Source of the DNA: Pirellulales bacterium
Lineage (GTDB): Bacteria; Planctomycetota; Planctomycetia; Pirellulales; Thermoguttaceae
NCBI GenBank assembly: GCA_016936015.1
Contig: JAFGPV010000083.1
Span: 1-64,000 of the forward strand
Direction: 5' to 3'
DNA length: 64,000 nt
Shown piece after piece: positions 1 to 8,948 of this stretch; the first letter of the stretch is position 1; the number at the start of each line of letters is the position of its first letter. Below the pieces are notes generated by a model that was not told where the DNA came from, made no database searches, and saw only the letters and a list, made by a program, of their open reading frames with translations. The translations under genes and the position numbers were made by a program.

Positions 1-533
1 CGGCCCGACCCGTAGGCGGCGCAGGAGAGCGCTATCCCGATCCCCGCCCAGATAATGGGCATGGTGTAATGGAGGTTCCGCACCGCCAGAGACAGCGGGC
101 CCCACAGGAGCAAAACGGTGGCGATCCCCAGGATCACGGCCTGCCGCGGGGGCATTTCGCAGAGCTGCTGCACGAAGACGGCCTGGAACGTCAGGGCGGA
201 AAGCAACAGGCACAAAACGATCAACAAGATCCGGCCGTACTCGTTGGCCGGCAGATGCCCGATCAGCCACATCGGCAGGGGCGTGCGCCAATTGAAAACG
301 CTGCGGGTCGGATATGCGGAATGAGTCATCTCTGCCAAGGCCGCCTGGTAATATCCCTCGCCGTGGCGAATCCGCTCGATTTCAGCGCGGTACAGCGGCC
401 CGTCATCGGAACCGGGAATATTGAATCGCTTCAGCCACAAGTCGTTTCGTAGCCAATAGATCGCGTAAGCCAACTCCAAAAAAACCAGCACCGAAAGGAG
501 GGAAATCATCCAACGGCGTACAGGTCGGGTCAT
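1..533 (-). CDS. Integral membrane protein, possibly glycosyltransferase-87-like (3' end outside window)
   Basis: The reading frame is open from an ATG at 533 down to the window edge, giving 177 residues of a longer protein. It begins MTRPVRRWMISLLSVLVFLE, a membrane anchor, and continues with a soluble stretch holding the motif SVFNWRTPLPMWL. At least two further hydrophobic segments follow (ILLIVLCLLLSALTF and AVILGIATVLLLWGPL). This layout, an N-terminal anchor, a conserved loop and then serial membrane helices, resembles polyprenol-phosphate-dependent glycosyltransferases of the GT87/DUF2029 type. That assignment is inferred from topology and is not firm. An antisense frame over the same stretch has no recognisable motif. 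The gene points away from the next gene, and the two share a 346-base divergent region. Confidence 0.65.
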   Translation of the reverse strand, partial: MTRPVRRWMISLLSVLVFLELAYAIYWLRNDLWLKRFNIPGSDDGPLYRAEIERIRHGEGYYQAALAEMTHSAYPTRSVFNWRTPLPMWLIGHLPANEYGRILLIVLCLLLSALTFQAVFVQQLCEMPPRQAVILGIATVLLLWGPLSLAVRNLHYTMPIIWAGIGIALSCAAYGSG

Positions 534-879
534 AAATCACTTTTTCTTCATCATAACTTGCCGGGACGGCGATTGCACCTGAAAACCCCAAGGGAGTGGC
601 GATAGCAGGGGATCGCCCCCTCGCAGGAAGGGTAAAAATTCCGGCATTGGCCGATTCTTTGCCTCCCTTCCCCGCTGGACCTCCGGCGTCTGGATTCTTA
701 GGATGAGGAGTTTGCTTTGAGCAATATCGGAGAGACTTGTCGTTGTGACGTTTAGCGGCCGCCGGTACGGCGGCCCCGGCGGCTTTCAACAACAAGGCCG
801 CCGTACCGGCGGCTGCTAAACGGAATACTACTTCTTTACTGAGATTCATAGCCCGGCATTGTTTTTCGAGACGATCCCC
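534..879. other. Intergenic region with divergent promoters and a palindromic repeat
   Basis: This 346-base gap separates two divergent genes. It holds the family-A inverted repeat at 750-821. No convincing gene or clear sigma-70 promoter was found in the rest. Confidence 0.5.
750..821. repeat. Family-A inverted repeat (GTTTAGC...GCTAAAC)
   Basis: The left arm reads GTTTAGCGGCCGCCGGTACG and the right arm is its near-complement ending GCTAAAC, with a loop of about 15 bases. The same element recurs at 44061-44132, and a half copy lies at 56835-56865. It is an interspersed palindrome of the REP/MITE kind. Confidence 0.85.
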
Positions 880-3800
880 ATGGCCCGAAAGAAACCGGAT
901 CCTGAAATCCAAGCGGTGGCCGGGGGGATCCTCGGATATCTGAACTTCTCCTCCGGGGCGAGCGATCCCAAGTTCTTTCAGGGACTGAACGATCTCTACG
1001 GCCGGTGCGACCGGGCGCGGCCGTCGGCGACCCCCTGCTGGCAACGACTGGGCACGATGTTGCGGGAGGAATTGCAGCGCCTGGCCGGTTCCTCCGAGGT
1101 CTTCCGCAGCACGGAGCAGGCCGAGGGGGTCTTGGCCGTCGTTTTCGACCACGCGTTGCCCGCCTATCGGGAGCATCACCGCGACCTGCTGTTCCATCAG
1201 ACCGACGAGTTCCTCTTCCAGCCGTATTTCATCGGGCGGATGTGCGAGGCGGTGCTCCGGCAGGGCGGGCCGTGGAACGAAACCGAGCGGATCGTCCGCG
1301 GGGCGCTGCAGTCCGTCAACGACTATCTCGGCTATCGCCCGATCCCGGTGCTGCACACGCAGCAGAAGATCCAGCCCTACGGCCACGAGCGGGTCCGGCC
1401 GATTCCACTGTACCTCCGCGGCACCGGGGTGGCCTGCGGGCCGTTTCGGGAATTGATCGAGGCGGCCCTCGGAATCCTGGAGCGGACCGATCCGGAAATT
1501 CTGTTTGCGGCCCAGTTTCCGCTCGAACAGCTCGACGAGCTGGCCGTGGATCCCCGGGCGTACGATTTCGACCATCCCGTCAACCGGCGTCCGAATTATC
1601 TGTTCGGCCAGTGGGACCTGCACTGCCTGGACAACGCCGGCCGCGCGCAGCGGTTCGTCCTCCAGCAGGCGGCGCTGGAGGCCATCGCCGACCGCTTGCA
1701 GAACCCAGGCGGCCTGCCGGCGGCGGAGGTGCTGTTCGAGGAGGCCGCCGTGCTGGCCGGCACGATGCTGATGGGGGCCGGCACCAGCGGCAGCCGGCCA
1801 GAGGCCCACGACTCGACCGTCACGCTGGCCGGGCTGGTGCAGAAGATCGCCGCGTACCGCGACGCCTTTTACCATCGGTTGCTGGACCGCGTGCGGGAGC
1901 CGCACGCCGGCCGGCTGCGGGCCGAGGCCCAGACGTTCAAGCAGCCCTTCGGCGCCGCCCGGCAGCATTTCAACCACTTTCTGGCCCGCCGCCGCGCCGA
2001 GCAGATGCAACGGTCCGGCCTGGCCCGGCTCTTTGCGCGGATGGGTTACCTGGAAGCGGCCCAGCGGCAGATCCGGGCGCTGCCGGTGGCCTCCGTGCGG
2101 ATGAACACCGAGATCCAATGCCGGTTTTGCACCTCCCACCGCGAGATCGACCGGGGGCGGCTGGAACCGGCCGTTACGCACTTGGGCGAGATCGAGGACC
2201 TGCTGCACCGGGCGATCGCCTGCGGCGCGGTGGTCGATCCGTGGAACATCCTCGGCTTCGGCGGGCAGTTCAGCCTCTTTCCCGCTCCGGAAAACAGCAT
2301 CCACGACCTGCGGATCGACGAGTTGATCAACGTGGTGGTGGAGATCTTCAATTTGTACATCCGCTTGCAGAAGGAGTCGGCCGCCCGGGGCCGCGACGAC
2401 CTGCCTCCCGTACTGGCCGAGCGCCTGCGGCGGTTCGCCGCCTGGTGGGATCAGTTCGCCTCGATCGAAGTCGCGGAGGTCGAGAGCTGTTCCGGGCAGG
2501 AGACGTACGTCTCCGCCGAGCGGGTTACGGCCGCGCTGAAGGCCTGGCATCGGGCCGGCGCCGCCGCCGGCGACATCGCCTTCTGGCGGCAGCACGTCGA
2601 GGGCTTCCAGTCGGCCAAGGCCTATTCCCTGGTCGTCGATACCCTGCTGGAGCACCGCGATCCCGTGGCCGCCATGGCGCTGCTGATGCAGTGGCTCAGC
2701 CAGGCCGAGGAAATTTCGCTGGTGGAAGACACGTATTCCTTCCACGAATTGGCCCTGAACTGGATGCAGGACCTCTGGGAACCGGAGGAAGCCGACAGAG
2801 CAGTCGACCAAACCATGGAAAGGGACAGTCCCATTTTTCCTGCGAAAAAATCGGGACAGTCCCCAAGTGCGGCCCCATCCCCGCCCCGCTCCCAACGCTG
2901 GGCGCTGGGCCGGAAGTTCATGGACTACCTCGAGGCCAACGCCGGCGAGTTCTGGCGCGTGCCGCGACTGGAACTCGACAACGGGGGAGAAGCCGAGCCG
3001 GGCGAGGAGGAGGAGGAAGAAGAGCCGCTTAACGAGGACGAAGAACTCTACGGCGCCGCCTACGAGCAGATGACCTACCGCGACACCACGGACGACGGCA
3101 TCGACGGCTCGCTGTTCGAGACCGCCGCCGACGCCGCCGAATCGGAACTGCTGGCCGAGGCCGAGCGGATCACCGAGCAGCTCTCGTTCCTGGCCACCGC
3201 GGCGCACTTATGGAAAGTAACGGCCGCGGTCTCGAAGCCCGAGGACGCCCCGCCGGGAGAGCGGGACGAGGTCCTCGACGGCTGGCGGAAGCAGGCCGAG
3301 GCCAATCTGAAGCAGCTTTACGACCTGCTGGCCGCGGTCGAGCGGTACCGGATCCCCTCGCCCCGGGGAACACACGATTCGATGATCGAGTACGACCGCC
3401 GACGGAGCGTCAAGGAACTGCTGCTGGAGAACGTCATCACCACGTGCGTGGACCTGGAGGACGCAGCCCGAATGATCCGCGCGGCGATGGATACCCTTCC
3501 GGCCCCGCGGAAAAAAACCGCCTGGGAAGTTCCCGCCCAGGAGGTGCTCCGGGCGGTATTGCGCGGCGACGCGGATTCCGTCCGCCGCTCCTTCGACGCC
3601 CTGCTCCGCGCGCTGCGCCGCCAACCGATGCTGTACCAGGCGCTGGGCCGGGGGGGCAATCCCCAGCGGATCGCCGCCACGCGCAGCCTCCACGCCCTGC
3701 TCCGCCGGCTACTGGCCTACCTGCCCCGGCTGGGCCTGATCGCCGAGACCATCCGCCTGCTGGAGACCCTCCAGGGCATGGAATTCGAACATCCCGTCGG

Positions 3801-4896
3801 ACCCGGCGCAACCACCGAGTTCGACCGCCTCTTCGCCATCGGCTGCAAGGCCGTCGTCCGCTGCCTGATCAGTTCCTTTCCCGAGAAATGCCCGAACCGC
3901 GACGCCGACGCCCGGATCATGCAGGAAACCGCCTTAATCAAGCTCCTGGAACAGACCGTGGAAATCCTCCTGGGATGCTGGCTGGCGCACAGCCGGGGCG
4001 TGCGGCTCTCGGTCCTCGAAAACGTGGCCGAGGACTACCGCTTCCGGCAATTGCGGACCTTCGTTGAACACTACGGCGGCGATATCTTCACCCAGTACTT
4101 CATGAACCTGGGCAACCTCCGGGCGATCCTTCTGGAAGGCGTCGGCGCCTGGCTCGACGCGCTGGAGGAATTGCCCGAGGCGGAAGAGCGGTTTCGGCTG
4201 TTGGACGACCTGGACCGCGAAATCGACCGGCAGGACGCCGTCTATTGGCTCGGCGTGGTTATCGAGGCCGTCGTCGAGAACTATTCCGAATACGTCGATT
4301 ACAACAGCATCACCACGCAATCGGACCACGGCGAGATGCTCTATACCCTGCTGGACTTCCTCCGGCTGCGGGCGTATTACGACCGCGTGGCCTGGAACCT
4401 CCGGCCGGTGCTCTTGGCGCACGAGGCGCTGGTCCGCAGCGGCTGCGACCGGGCCGCCGCCACTTGGCGCGAGGCCCTGGCCGAACGGACCCGGAAAACC
4501 GCCGCCGACTGCCTCCGCCGGCTCCGCTATCTCAACAAAAAATACGGCATGAAGCTGCCCAGCATCACCGACCGGCTCGAAGAACGGTTCGTCAAGCCGC
4601 TGGCGGTCGACCGCCTCTGCGCCCTGGTCCCCACGGCGATGGAGGAGATCCGCGACGACCGCCCGCCGACGGCCTTCCCGCAACTCGAAAAACTGGTGGA
4701 CCAGTTGACCAAGAAAGTCTCCGGGGCGGGCTTCGAGCCGCCCGAGTGGCTGGCCGCCCTGCAGGACGAAGTTTCGCAGGTGATCTCTCCGATCATCGAG
4801 GACGATTTCCCCGACCCGTACCTCAACCTGCCCCAAACCCGGCTGCCGCTGGACGAGGCCCGCCGCCAACTCCGCCGCTTCGGACGGAGGACGTAA
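880..4896 (+). CDS. Large hypothetical protein, 1338 residues, no recognised domain
   Basis: This is a very long soluble protein with no signal peptide or membrane segment. The start is the ATG at 880 (MARKKPDPEIQAVAGG); an in-frame TTG lies 21 bases upstream. The sequence is rich in Leu, Ala, Arg and Glu and looks helical. It carries an acidic run (GEEEEEEEPLNEDEE) near residue 710. I recognise no catalytic motif, P-loop or known domain, so no function is offered. Around residues 648-661 a palindromic repeat is translated in frame, and the acidic run follows it about 45 residues later. The opposite strand is also open over about 2.8 kb, which is common in GC-rich coding DNA and is not taken as a gene. 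A terminator lies about 150 bases downstream. Confidence 0.8.
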   Translation: MARKKPDPEIQAVAGGILGYLNFSSGASDPKFFQGLNDLYGRCDRARPSATPCWQRLGTMLREELQRLAGSSEVFRSTEQAEGVLAVVFDHALPAYREHHRDLLFHQTDEFLFQPYFIGRMCEAVLRQGGPWNETERIVRGALQSVNDYLGYRPIPVLHTQQKIQPYGHERVRPIPLYLRGTGVACGPFRELIEAALGILERTDPEILFAAQFPLEQLDELAVDPRAYDFDHPVNRRPNYLFGQWDLHCLDNAGRAQRFVLQQAALEAIADRLQNPGGLPAAEVLFEEAAVLAGTMLMGAGTSGSRPEAHDSTVTLAGLVQKIAAYRDAFYHRLLDRVREPHAGRLRAEAQTFKQPFGAARQHFNHFLARRRAEQMQRSGLARLFARMGYLEAAQRQIRALPVASVRMNTEIQCRFCTSHREIDRGRLEPAVTHLGEIEDLLHRAIACGAVVDPWNILGFGGQFSLFPAPENSIHDLRIDELINVVVEIFNLYIRLQKESAARGRDDLPPVLAERLRRFAAWWDQFASIEVAEVESCSGQETYVSAERVTAALKAWHRAGAAAGDIAFWRQHVEGFQSAKAYSLVVDTLLEHRDPVAAMALLMQWLSQAEEISLVEDTYSFHELALNWMQDLWEPEEADRAVDQTMERDSPIFPAKKSGQSPSAAPSPPRSQRWALGRKFMDYLEANAGEFWRVPRLELDNGGEAEPGEEEEEEEPLNEDEELYGAAYEQMTYRDTTDDGIDGSLFETAADAAESELLAEAERITEQLSFLATAAHLWKVTAAVSKPEDAPPGERDEVLDGWRKQAEANLKQLYDLLAAVERYRIPSPRGTHDSMIEYDRRRSVKELLLENVITTCVDLEDAARMIRAAMDTLPAPRKKTAWEVPAQEVLRAVLRGDADSVRRSFDALLRALRRQPMLYQALGRGGNPQRIAATRSLHALLRRLLAYLPRLGLIAETIRLLETLQGMEFEHPVGPGATTEFDRLFAIGCKAVVRCLISSFPEKCPNRDADARIMQETALIKLLEQTVEILLGCWLAHSRGVRLSVLENVAEDYRFRQLRTFVEHYGGDIFTQYFMNLGNLRAILLEGVGAWLDALEELPEAEERFRLLDDLDREIDRQDAVYWLGVVIEAVVENYSEYVDYNSITTQSDHGEMLYTLLDFLRLRAYYDRVAWNLRPVLLAHEALVRSGCDRAAATWREALAERTRKTAADCLRRLRYLNKKYGMKLPSITDRLEERFVKPLAVDRLCALVPTAMEEIRDDRPPTAFPQLEKLVDQLTKKVSGAGFEPPEWLAALQDEVSQVISPIIEDDFPDPYLNLPQTRLPLDEARRQLRRFGRRT
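2820..2864. repeat. GGGACAGTCCC palindromic repeat inside a coding sequence
   Basis: Two copies of GGGACAGTCCC (2822-2832 and 2853-2863) bracket an inner inverted repeat, ATTTTT with AAAAAAT. The whole element is read through in frame as DSPIFPAKKSGQSPS. The same architecture occurs inside the ApbE gene at 9558-9601. Confidence 0.9.
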
Positions 4897-5361
4897 AGCG
4901 GAATGCCGCACGCCACACAAGTTCGCCTATTAAAAGACTATTAAAAGCATGACGTTTCCCTGCACGCGGCCCTACAACGCACCCCCATTTGGTGTGTTTC
5001 AGCACATTGACCGACCCTAGAAATATTATTGATAAAATTAGGGATTTTGCCATCAGAGGTGATTGACTTTCTGATGGTTTTTTGTTAGTTTAATTGTGTA
5101 AAGTTTTTATCAGGAACAGTACTCATTTCACGAGGCAGCGTGTGAATCCAAGCCGATGACGTCCTTTTTGCGAGGATCGTTGTCTTTCTTTCTTGGATGA
5201 GCGGCTTGCCAGCAGCAAGTCCCTATCGTTGTACCTATGCAGGCGGTGTTTTTTCGTAGAGTTTTTCACTCGGATGATTTCCTGCTTAGGTGAATCTGCA
5301 GCAACATTGTTTTACACTTTATGGTTTTTACTTTTCTTATTATCTCGGAAGGAAAACGCCT
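4897..5361. other. AT-rich intergenic region upstream of a PEP-CTERM gene
   Basis: This 465-base gap is markedly more AT-rich than its flanks from about 4980 onward. It holds the intrinsic terminator at 5050-5083. The remainder is presumably the leader of the downstream secreted protein. No gene was found. Confidence 0.5.
5050..5083 (+). terminator. Rho-independent terminator
   Basis: An 8-base stem, CCATCAGA paired with TCTGATGG, is followed by six T residues. It most likely ends transcription of the 1338-residue protein gene. Confidence 0.75.
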
Positions 5362-6054
5362 ATGAACAGAATCTTTTGGGGAGCGTTAGCGTTGGCGATC
5401 GTCGCTGCTCCGGCAACATTCGCCGAAGATTATTGGGGCGGTCCCCCGGAGGGCACGTGGGAACGGGGTGATCCCGGCACCACGTGGCAGAATTGGCATC
5501 TCTGCGTCAATACTTTGCCTGATACGCCGGATGAAGGGAACAATCCGTACGGAACGCCGTTTTTCGAGATCACCTCGGGGACGTTCGAGTGGGCCAACAA
5601 CTGGGAATGCCCGCCTGAACTGGGTGGATTCGGCGAAGACGGTTGGCACTGCACCCAAGAAGGCGGCGGCGTCGTCTCGGTCTGGATCCCGAACACACCC
5701 GATCCCTTGAGGATCAAGAAGATGTTCGTGCAGATCACCTCCACCAAAGCGCCCAGTAGCGTGACGCCCGTCGGCGCCGGTGGGGAGACCGCGGGGACTT
5801 GGCCGACCGGATTGCCCCAGATTCAATGGCCGGGGCCGGCGCCTTTCGGCGGCTCCTGGTACACCTACAACTATGGGCTCTCTCTGGAACCGAATCCGGT
5901 TGGCGAGTGGATTAACATCGAGGTGCCTTACTGCACCGTCATCGGCGAGATCGTCGTCGATACCATTTGCGTTCCCGAGCCGTCCACCTTCGTGCTCCTC
6001 GGTTGCGGCGCCATCGGCCTGCTCTTCTGCGCCTGGCGTCGATGGAAACGGTAG
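5362..6054 (+). CDS. PEP-CTERM sorting domain protein
   Basis: This is a secreted protein of 230 residues. The ATG at 5362 follows a purine-rich GGAAGG site and gives a clean signal peptide (MNRIFWGALALAIVAAPATFA). The mature part is rich in Trp, Pro and Gly and has no domain I recognise. The C terminus shows a textbook PEP-CTERM signal: VPEPST, a hydrophobic helix (FVLLGCGAIGLLFC) and a basic tail, AWRRWKR. In known systems such proteins are cleaved and sorted by an exosortase during export, often together with exopolysaccharide. No exosortase is visible in this window. A strong terminator follows at 6089. Confidence 0.9.
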   Translation: MNRIFWGALALAIVAAPATFAEDYWGGPPEGTWERGDPGTTWQNWHLCVNTLPDTPDEGNNPYGTPFFEITSGTFEWANNWECPPELGGFGEDGWHCTQEGGGVVSVWIPNTPDPLRIKKMFVQITSTKAPSSVTPVGAGGETAGTWPTGLPQIQWPGPAPFGGSWYTYNYGLSLEPNPVGEWINIEVPYCTVIGEIVVDTICVPEPSTFVLLGCGAIGLLFCAWRRWKR

Positions 6055-6088
6055 GACGCATTCCGTTAAATAACGCGAAAGCAAAACG

Positions 6089-6116
6089 AGGCCATCCGAA
6101 AGGATGGCCTTTTTTC
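6089..6116 (+). terminator. Rho-independent terminator
   Basis: A perfect 9-base stem, AGGCCATCC with GGATGGCCT around a GAAA tetraloop, runs into a T-rich tract. It ends the PEP-CTERM gene. Confidence 0.95.
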
Positions 6117-6186
6117 TTTCACACCTTGTGGTCTTGACAAGACGAGCATTTTCGCCTCATCTGAGGGAAAAACAGGGGTATTTCCC

Positions 6187-8031
6187 ATGTCGTCAACTCC
6201 GGACCTCACCCAACTCGAACTGCTGGCCGAACTGGACGCCCTGCGGGAGCGGCTGCGGCGGTGGGCCGAGGCGGCGCCGGCCTGGGCGCCGGCCGAGACC
6301 TGCCGGGCGATGCTCCGCCGGTTGGACGACCGGACGGAAAACCTGTGGCTCCGCTGGGAAACGCCCCTGGTGGTGGCCACCCTCGGCGGCACCGGCACCG
6401 GGAAGAGCGCCCTGGTTAACGCGATCTTGGGTGCGGAAGTCGTCCCCACCGGCCGGCAACGGCCCACCACCACCCGCCCGACGTTGCTCTGCCGGCCCGA
6501 CCTGACCCCGGAAATGCTCGGCATCGACCCGGACGAGGTCGAGGTTCTCCGCCGCGACCTGCCGATCCTCCGCGACGTGGTGCTGATCGACTGCCCCGAT
6601 CCCGACACCACCGAAGAAGTCGGACAGGTTGCCAACGATTTTGTAGGACAGGTTGCCAACCTGTCCCACCAGAGTCGGACCAATCTCGATCGGCTGCGGG
6701 AGATCCTGCCCCACTGCGACGTGCTGTTGATCACCACCACGCAGCAGAAGTACCGCAGCGCCCGGGTGGAAGAGGAGTTGGCCGCCGCGGCGGCCGGGGC
6801 AAAGCTGATCTTCGTCCAGACCCACGCCGACGAAGACGACGACGTCCGCGCCGACTGGCAGACCGTGCTGGCCGAGCAATACACGCCGGGGCACCTGTTT
6901 TTTCTGGATTCGCTTTCGGCCCTGCGCGACGCCCGGGAGGGCCGCAGTCCGCGGGGCGATTTCGCCGGACTGCTCGACCTGCTGCGGCGCGGACTCTCGG
7001 GAGCCGTCGGGCACCGCATCCGCCGGGCAAACTTTCTCGATCTGACCGCGGAGACCCTGCAGCGCTGCCGCGAGCGATTGGACGCGGCGCTGCCGGCCGT
7101 CGAACAGGTGCAGACCGCCGTGGCCGACCAGCGGCGGCAATTGGCCGCTCAACTTGCCGGGCGGATGCGCGATGAACTTTCCACCAACCGCCGGGCCTGG
7201 GAAAACCGGCTCCTGGCCCAAACCGCCTCGCGCTGGGGCTTCAGCCCCTTTGCCCTGGTCCTGCGGATCTATCAGGGCCTGGGAAGCCTTCTGACGGGAC
7301 TGCTGCTGACCCGGGCGCGGACGCCGGCCCAGATGGCCCTCTGGGGCGCGGTGCAGGGCGCAAGGACCTGGCGCCGGCGCCGACAGGACCGCACTGCGGA
7401 TCGCGGCGCCCGGCAGGCCGCCGCCCAGTTCTGGCAAACCTCGGCCATCGGCCAATCGGCCTGGATCCTCGACGGCTACGCCGCCGAAGCCGGCCTGGAC
7501 CGCTCCACGGTGGACACCGAAACGCTGACGGCCGAGACGGAGCAGGCCGGCGCGGATTTCCTCGCCCGGGCCGCCGGCGAACTCGACGCCCTGATCGCCC
7601 GGGTGACGGCCCGGCAGACCGGCTGGTTCGCCCGGCTCCTCTACGAATTCCTTCTGCTGGCCGTTCTCGGCGGACTGCTCTATCGGTTGGGCAAGAACTT
7701 TTTTTGGGACTCCTGGCTCGCACCGCAGCCGGAGCCGATCCTGGGTCTGGAGTTCTACCTGACCGCCGGCTTCTGGCTGCTGCTGTGGTGCGCCATCCTG
7801 ATCTGGAGCCTGACCCGACGGCTCCGCGGCGGCCTGCGCCGCGAGATCGACGCCCTGATCGCCGCCTGGCAGCAGCCCGACCGCGCCTCCGGTCTGTTCC
7901 GCCGCCTGGAAACCACCGCCGACCAGGCCCGGCGTTTCCGCAACGAACTCGACGTCCTCGAAACCCAAGTCCGCCGCCTCCGCCGCCAAGTCTCGCTGCC
8001 GGAAAACATCGGGGAAAAGTACGTCGTGTGA
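6187..8031 (+). CDS. Membrane-associated dynamin-like GTPase
   Basis: This 614-residue protein begins with a coiled N-terminal region and then a GTPase domain. The P-loop GGTGTGKS lies at residues 67-74, the switch threonines (RPTTTRPT) near 92-99, and the G3-like motif DCPDPDT at 135-141. A middle helical stalk follows. Two membrane segments near the C terminus, LLYEFLLLAVLGGLLYRLG and EFYLTAGFWLLLWCAILIW, form a hairpin before a final coiled coil. The plan matches bacterial dynamin-like and YfjP-type GTPases, which act on membranes, but the precise role is unknown. Directly after G3, residues 145-163 (VGQVANDFVGQVANLSHQS) are encoded by an inserted palindromic repeat. Because this sits in a loop near the nucleotide site, the gene may still be functional. 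Confidence 0.85.
   Translation: MSSTPDLTQLELLAELDALRERLRRWAEAAPAWAPAETCRAMLRRLDDRTENLWLRWETPLVVATLGGTGTGKSALVNAILGAEVVPTGRQRPTTTRPTLLCRPDLTPEMLGIDPDEVEVLRRDLPILRDVVLIDCPDPDTTEEVGQVANDFVGQVANLSHQSRTNLDRLREILPHCDVLLITTTQQKYRSARVEEELAAAAAGAKLIFVQTHADEDDDVRADWQTVLAEQYTPGHLFFLDSLSALRDAREGRSPRGDFAGLLDLLRRGLSGAVGHRIRRANFLDLTAETLQRCRERLDAALPAVEQVQTAVADQRRQLAAQLAGRMRDELSTNRRAWENRLLAQTASRWGFSPFALVLRIYQGLGSLLTGLLLTRARTPAQMALWGAVQGARTWRRRRQDRTADRGARQAAAQFWQTSAIGQSAWILDGYAAEAGLDRSTVDTETLTAETEQAGADFLARAAGELDALIARVTARQTGWFARLLYEFLLLAVLGGLLYRLGKNFFWDSWLAPQPEPILGLEFYLTAGFWLLLWCAILIWSLTRRLRGGLRREIDALIAAWQQPDRASGLFRRLETTADQARRFRNELDVLETQVRRLRRQVSLPENIGEKYVV
6622..6667. repeat. GACAGGTTGCCAAC palindromic repeat inside the GTPase gene
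   Basis: The motif GGACAGGTTGCCAAC occurs at 6622 and again at 6646, where it extends into the near-perfect palindrome GACAGGTTGCCAACCTGTC. It is translated in frame in the downstream GTPase as VGQVAN...VGQVANLSH. Confidence 0.85.
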
Positions 8032-8050
8032 GAATTTATCAATAAGTGTA

Positions 8051-8126
8051 ACTGTAGGAGGCGGCTCCTGCCGCCGACTGCCGCTTTTTCTCGTTCCATC
8101 GGCGGCAGGAGCCGCCTCCTACAGTT
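8051..8126. repeat. Family-C inverted repeat (CTGTAGGAGGCGGCTCC)
   Basis: Two arms of about 28 bases, ACTGTAGGAGGCGGCTCCTG and its complement, flank a loop of about 15 bases between the GTPase and the cupin gene. A single arm recurs at 10062-10087. It could fold into a long hairpin in RNA, but it lacks a T-run and is better read as an interspersed repeat. Confidence 0.9.
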
Positions 8127-8164
8127 GAAGAAAGCCATCGACCCCCGACCCAAAGGAGTTCCCC

Positions 8165-8431
8165 ATGAAACCGATCGAAGTCCGCAAGCCGACGGCGGAA
8201 GAAGAAAAGCAGATGAAGCGCTGCCCGACCTGGGAGAAGGAGCCGTCGGAGTTCCCGTGGCACTACGACGAGCAGGAGACGTGCTTGATTCTCGAGGGCG
8301 AGGTCGCCGTCGAAACGCCGGGGCAGACGGTCACGTTTGGCCCGGGCGATCTGGTGATCTTTCCCGAGGGGATCGACTGTACCTGGACGGTGAAGAAAGC
8401 GATCCGCAAGCACTACAAATTTGGGGAGTAG
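8165..8431 (+). CDS. Small cupin-domain protein
   Basis: This 88-residue single-domain cupin starts at an ATG seven bases after AAGGAG. The cupin core is visible: FPWHYDEQETCLILEGEVAV (first motif, one His and a Glu) and TFGPGDLVIFPEGIDCTWTV (second motif). The second motif lacks the usual metal-binding His. It resembles the DUF861/cupin_3 subfamily of small stand-alone cupins. No substrate can be named. It stands alone between repeats, with no operon partner. Confidence 0.85.
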   Translation: MKPIEVRKPTAEEEKQMKRCPTWEKEPSEFPWHYDEQETCLILEGEVAVETPGQTVTFGPGDLVIFPEGIDCTWTVKKAIRKHYKFGE

Positions 8432-8592
8432 GGGACACGGGATCCCCTGCGGAAATTGCGAAAAAAATCCGCGATTTTACCCCGGGCAAGGTTCCGCTCT
8501 TGACAATCCACCGGCGAATGCTCCAAGCTGAAGGGGAGGCGCTCTTGACGCCGATAATGATTTGGATAATGTAACCAGTGACGGAGCGGATA

Positions 8593-8629
8593 GGCCCTCA
8601 CCCTAACCCTCTCCCGGAGGGAGAGGGGA
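8593..8629. repeat. CCCTCACCCTAACCCTCTCC repeat, intergenic copy
   Basis: This interspersed repeat has a palindromic part (CCCTCTCCCGGAGGGAGAGGG). It lies between the cupin and ferredoxin genes. Related copies sit inside the Cfa-like gene (44411-44447) and the U32 peptidase gene (32888-33012). Confidence 0.85.
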
Positions 8630-8684
8630 CTTTTTCAAGAATGGTATTTGATTTATTCACCTGTTTTTCCCCTTGGAGTCAATC

Positions 8685-8858
8685 ATGGCAGCAGTAGTTG
8701 ATCCGGAAAAATGCACCGGTTGCGAATCGTGCATCGAATCGTGTCCCCTGGAGGCGATCTCCATGAAGGACGAGAAGGCGGTCATCGATCCCGAGACGTG
8801 CAGCGATTGCGGCACGTGCGTCGATACCTGTCCGGTGGAAGCCATCAGCATGGAGTGA
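8685..8858 (+). CDS. Small 2[4Fe-4S] ferredoxin
   Basis: This 57-residue bacterial-type ferredoxin starts at the ATG at 8685, just after TTGGAG; an in-frame TTG 12 bases earlier is less likely. It has two CxxCxxCxxxCP cluster motifs, CTGCESCIESCP near residues 11-22 and CSDCGTCVDTCP near residues 40-51. They are arranged as pseudo-twofold repeats, each followed by L/VEAIS. Such ferredoxins carry low-potential electrons in the cytoplasm; the partner is not evident. It is followed by a terminator and then by apbE, another redox-related gene. Confidence 0.95.
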   Translation: MAAVVDPEKCTGCESCIESCPLEAISMKDEKAVIDPETCSDCGTCVDTCPVEAISME

Positions 8859-8889
8859 CCGCCGGCCCATCCCGCCGAAGATTTTTCAG

Positions 8890-8920
8890 GGCGGCCCGCT
8901 CCCCGAGCAGGCCGCCTTTT
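8890..8920 (+). terminator. Rho-independent terminator after ferredoxin
   Basis: GGCGGCC pairs with GGCCGCC around a 13-base loop and is followed by TTTT. Its overlap with a possible upstream ATG at 8922 argues for the later start of the next gene. Confidence 0.7.
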
Positions 8921-8948
8921 CATGTTGGCACTTCATCACCTGGAATCC

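Noticed and set aside
403-3207. A 934-codon open frame antisense to the 1338-residue protein gene
   Set aside because: It overlaps two genes, has no domain or signal, and its composition (many Gly, Arg, Pro, Leu, Gln) is typical of antisense reading of GC-rich coding DNA.
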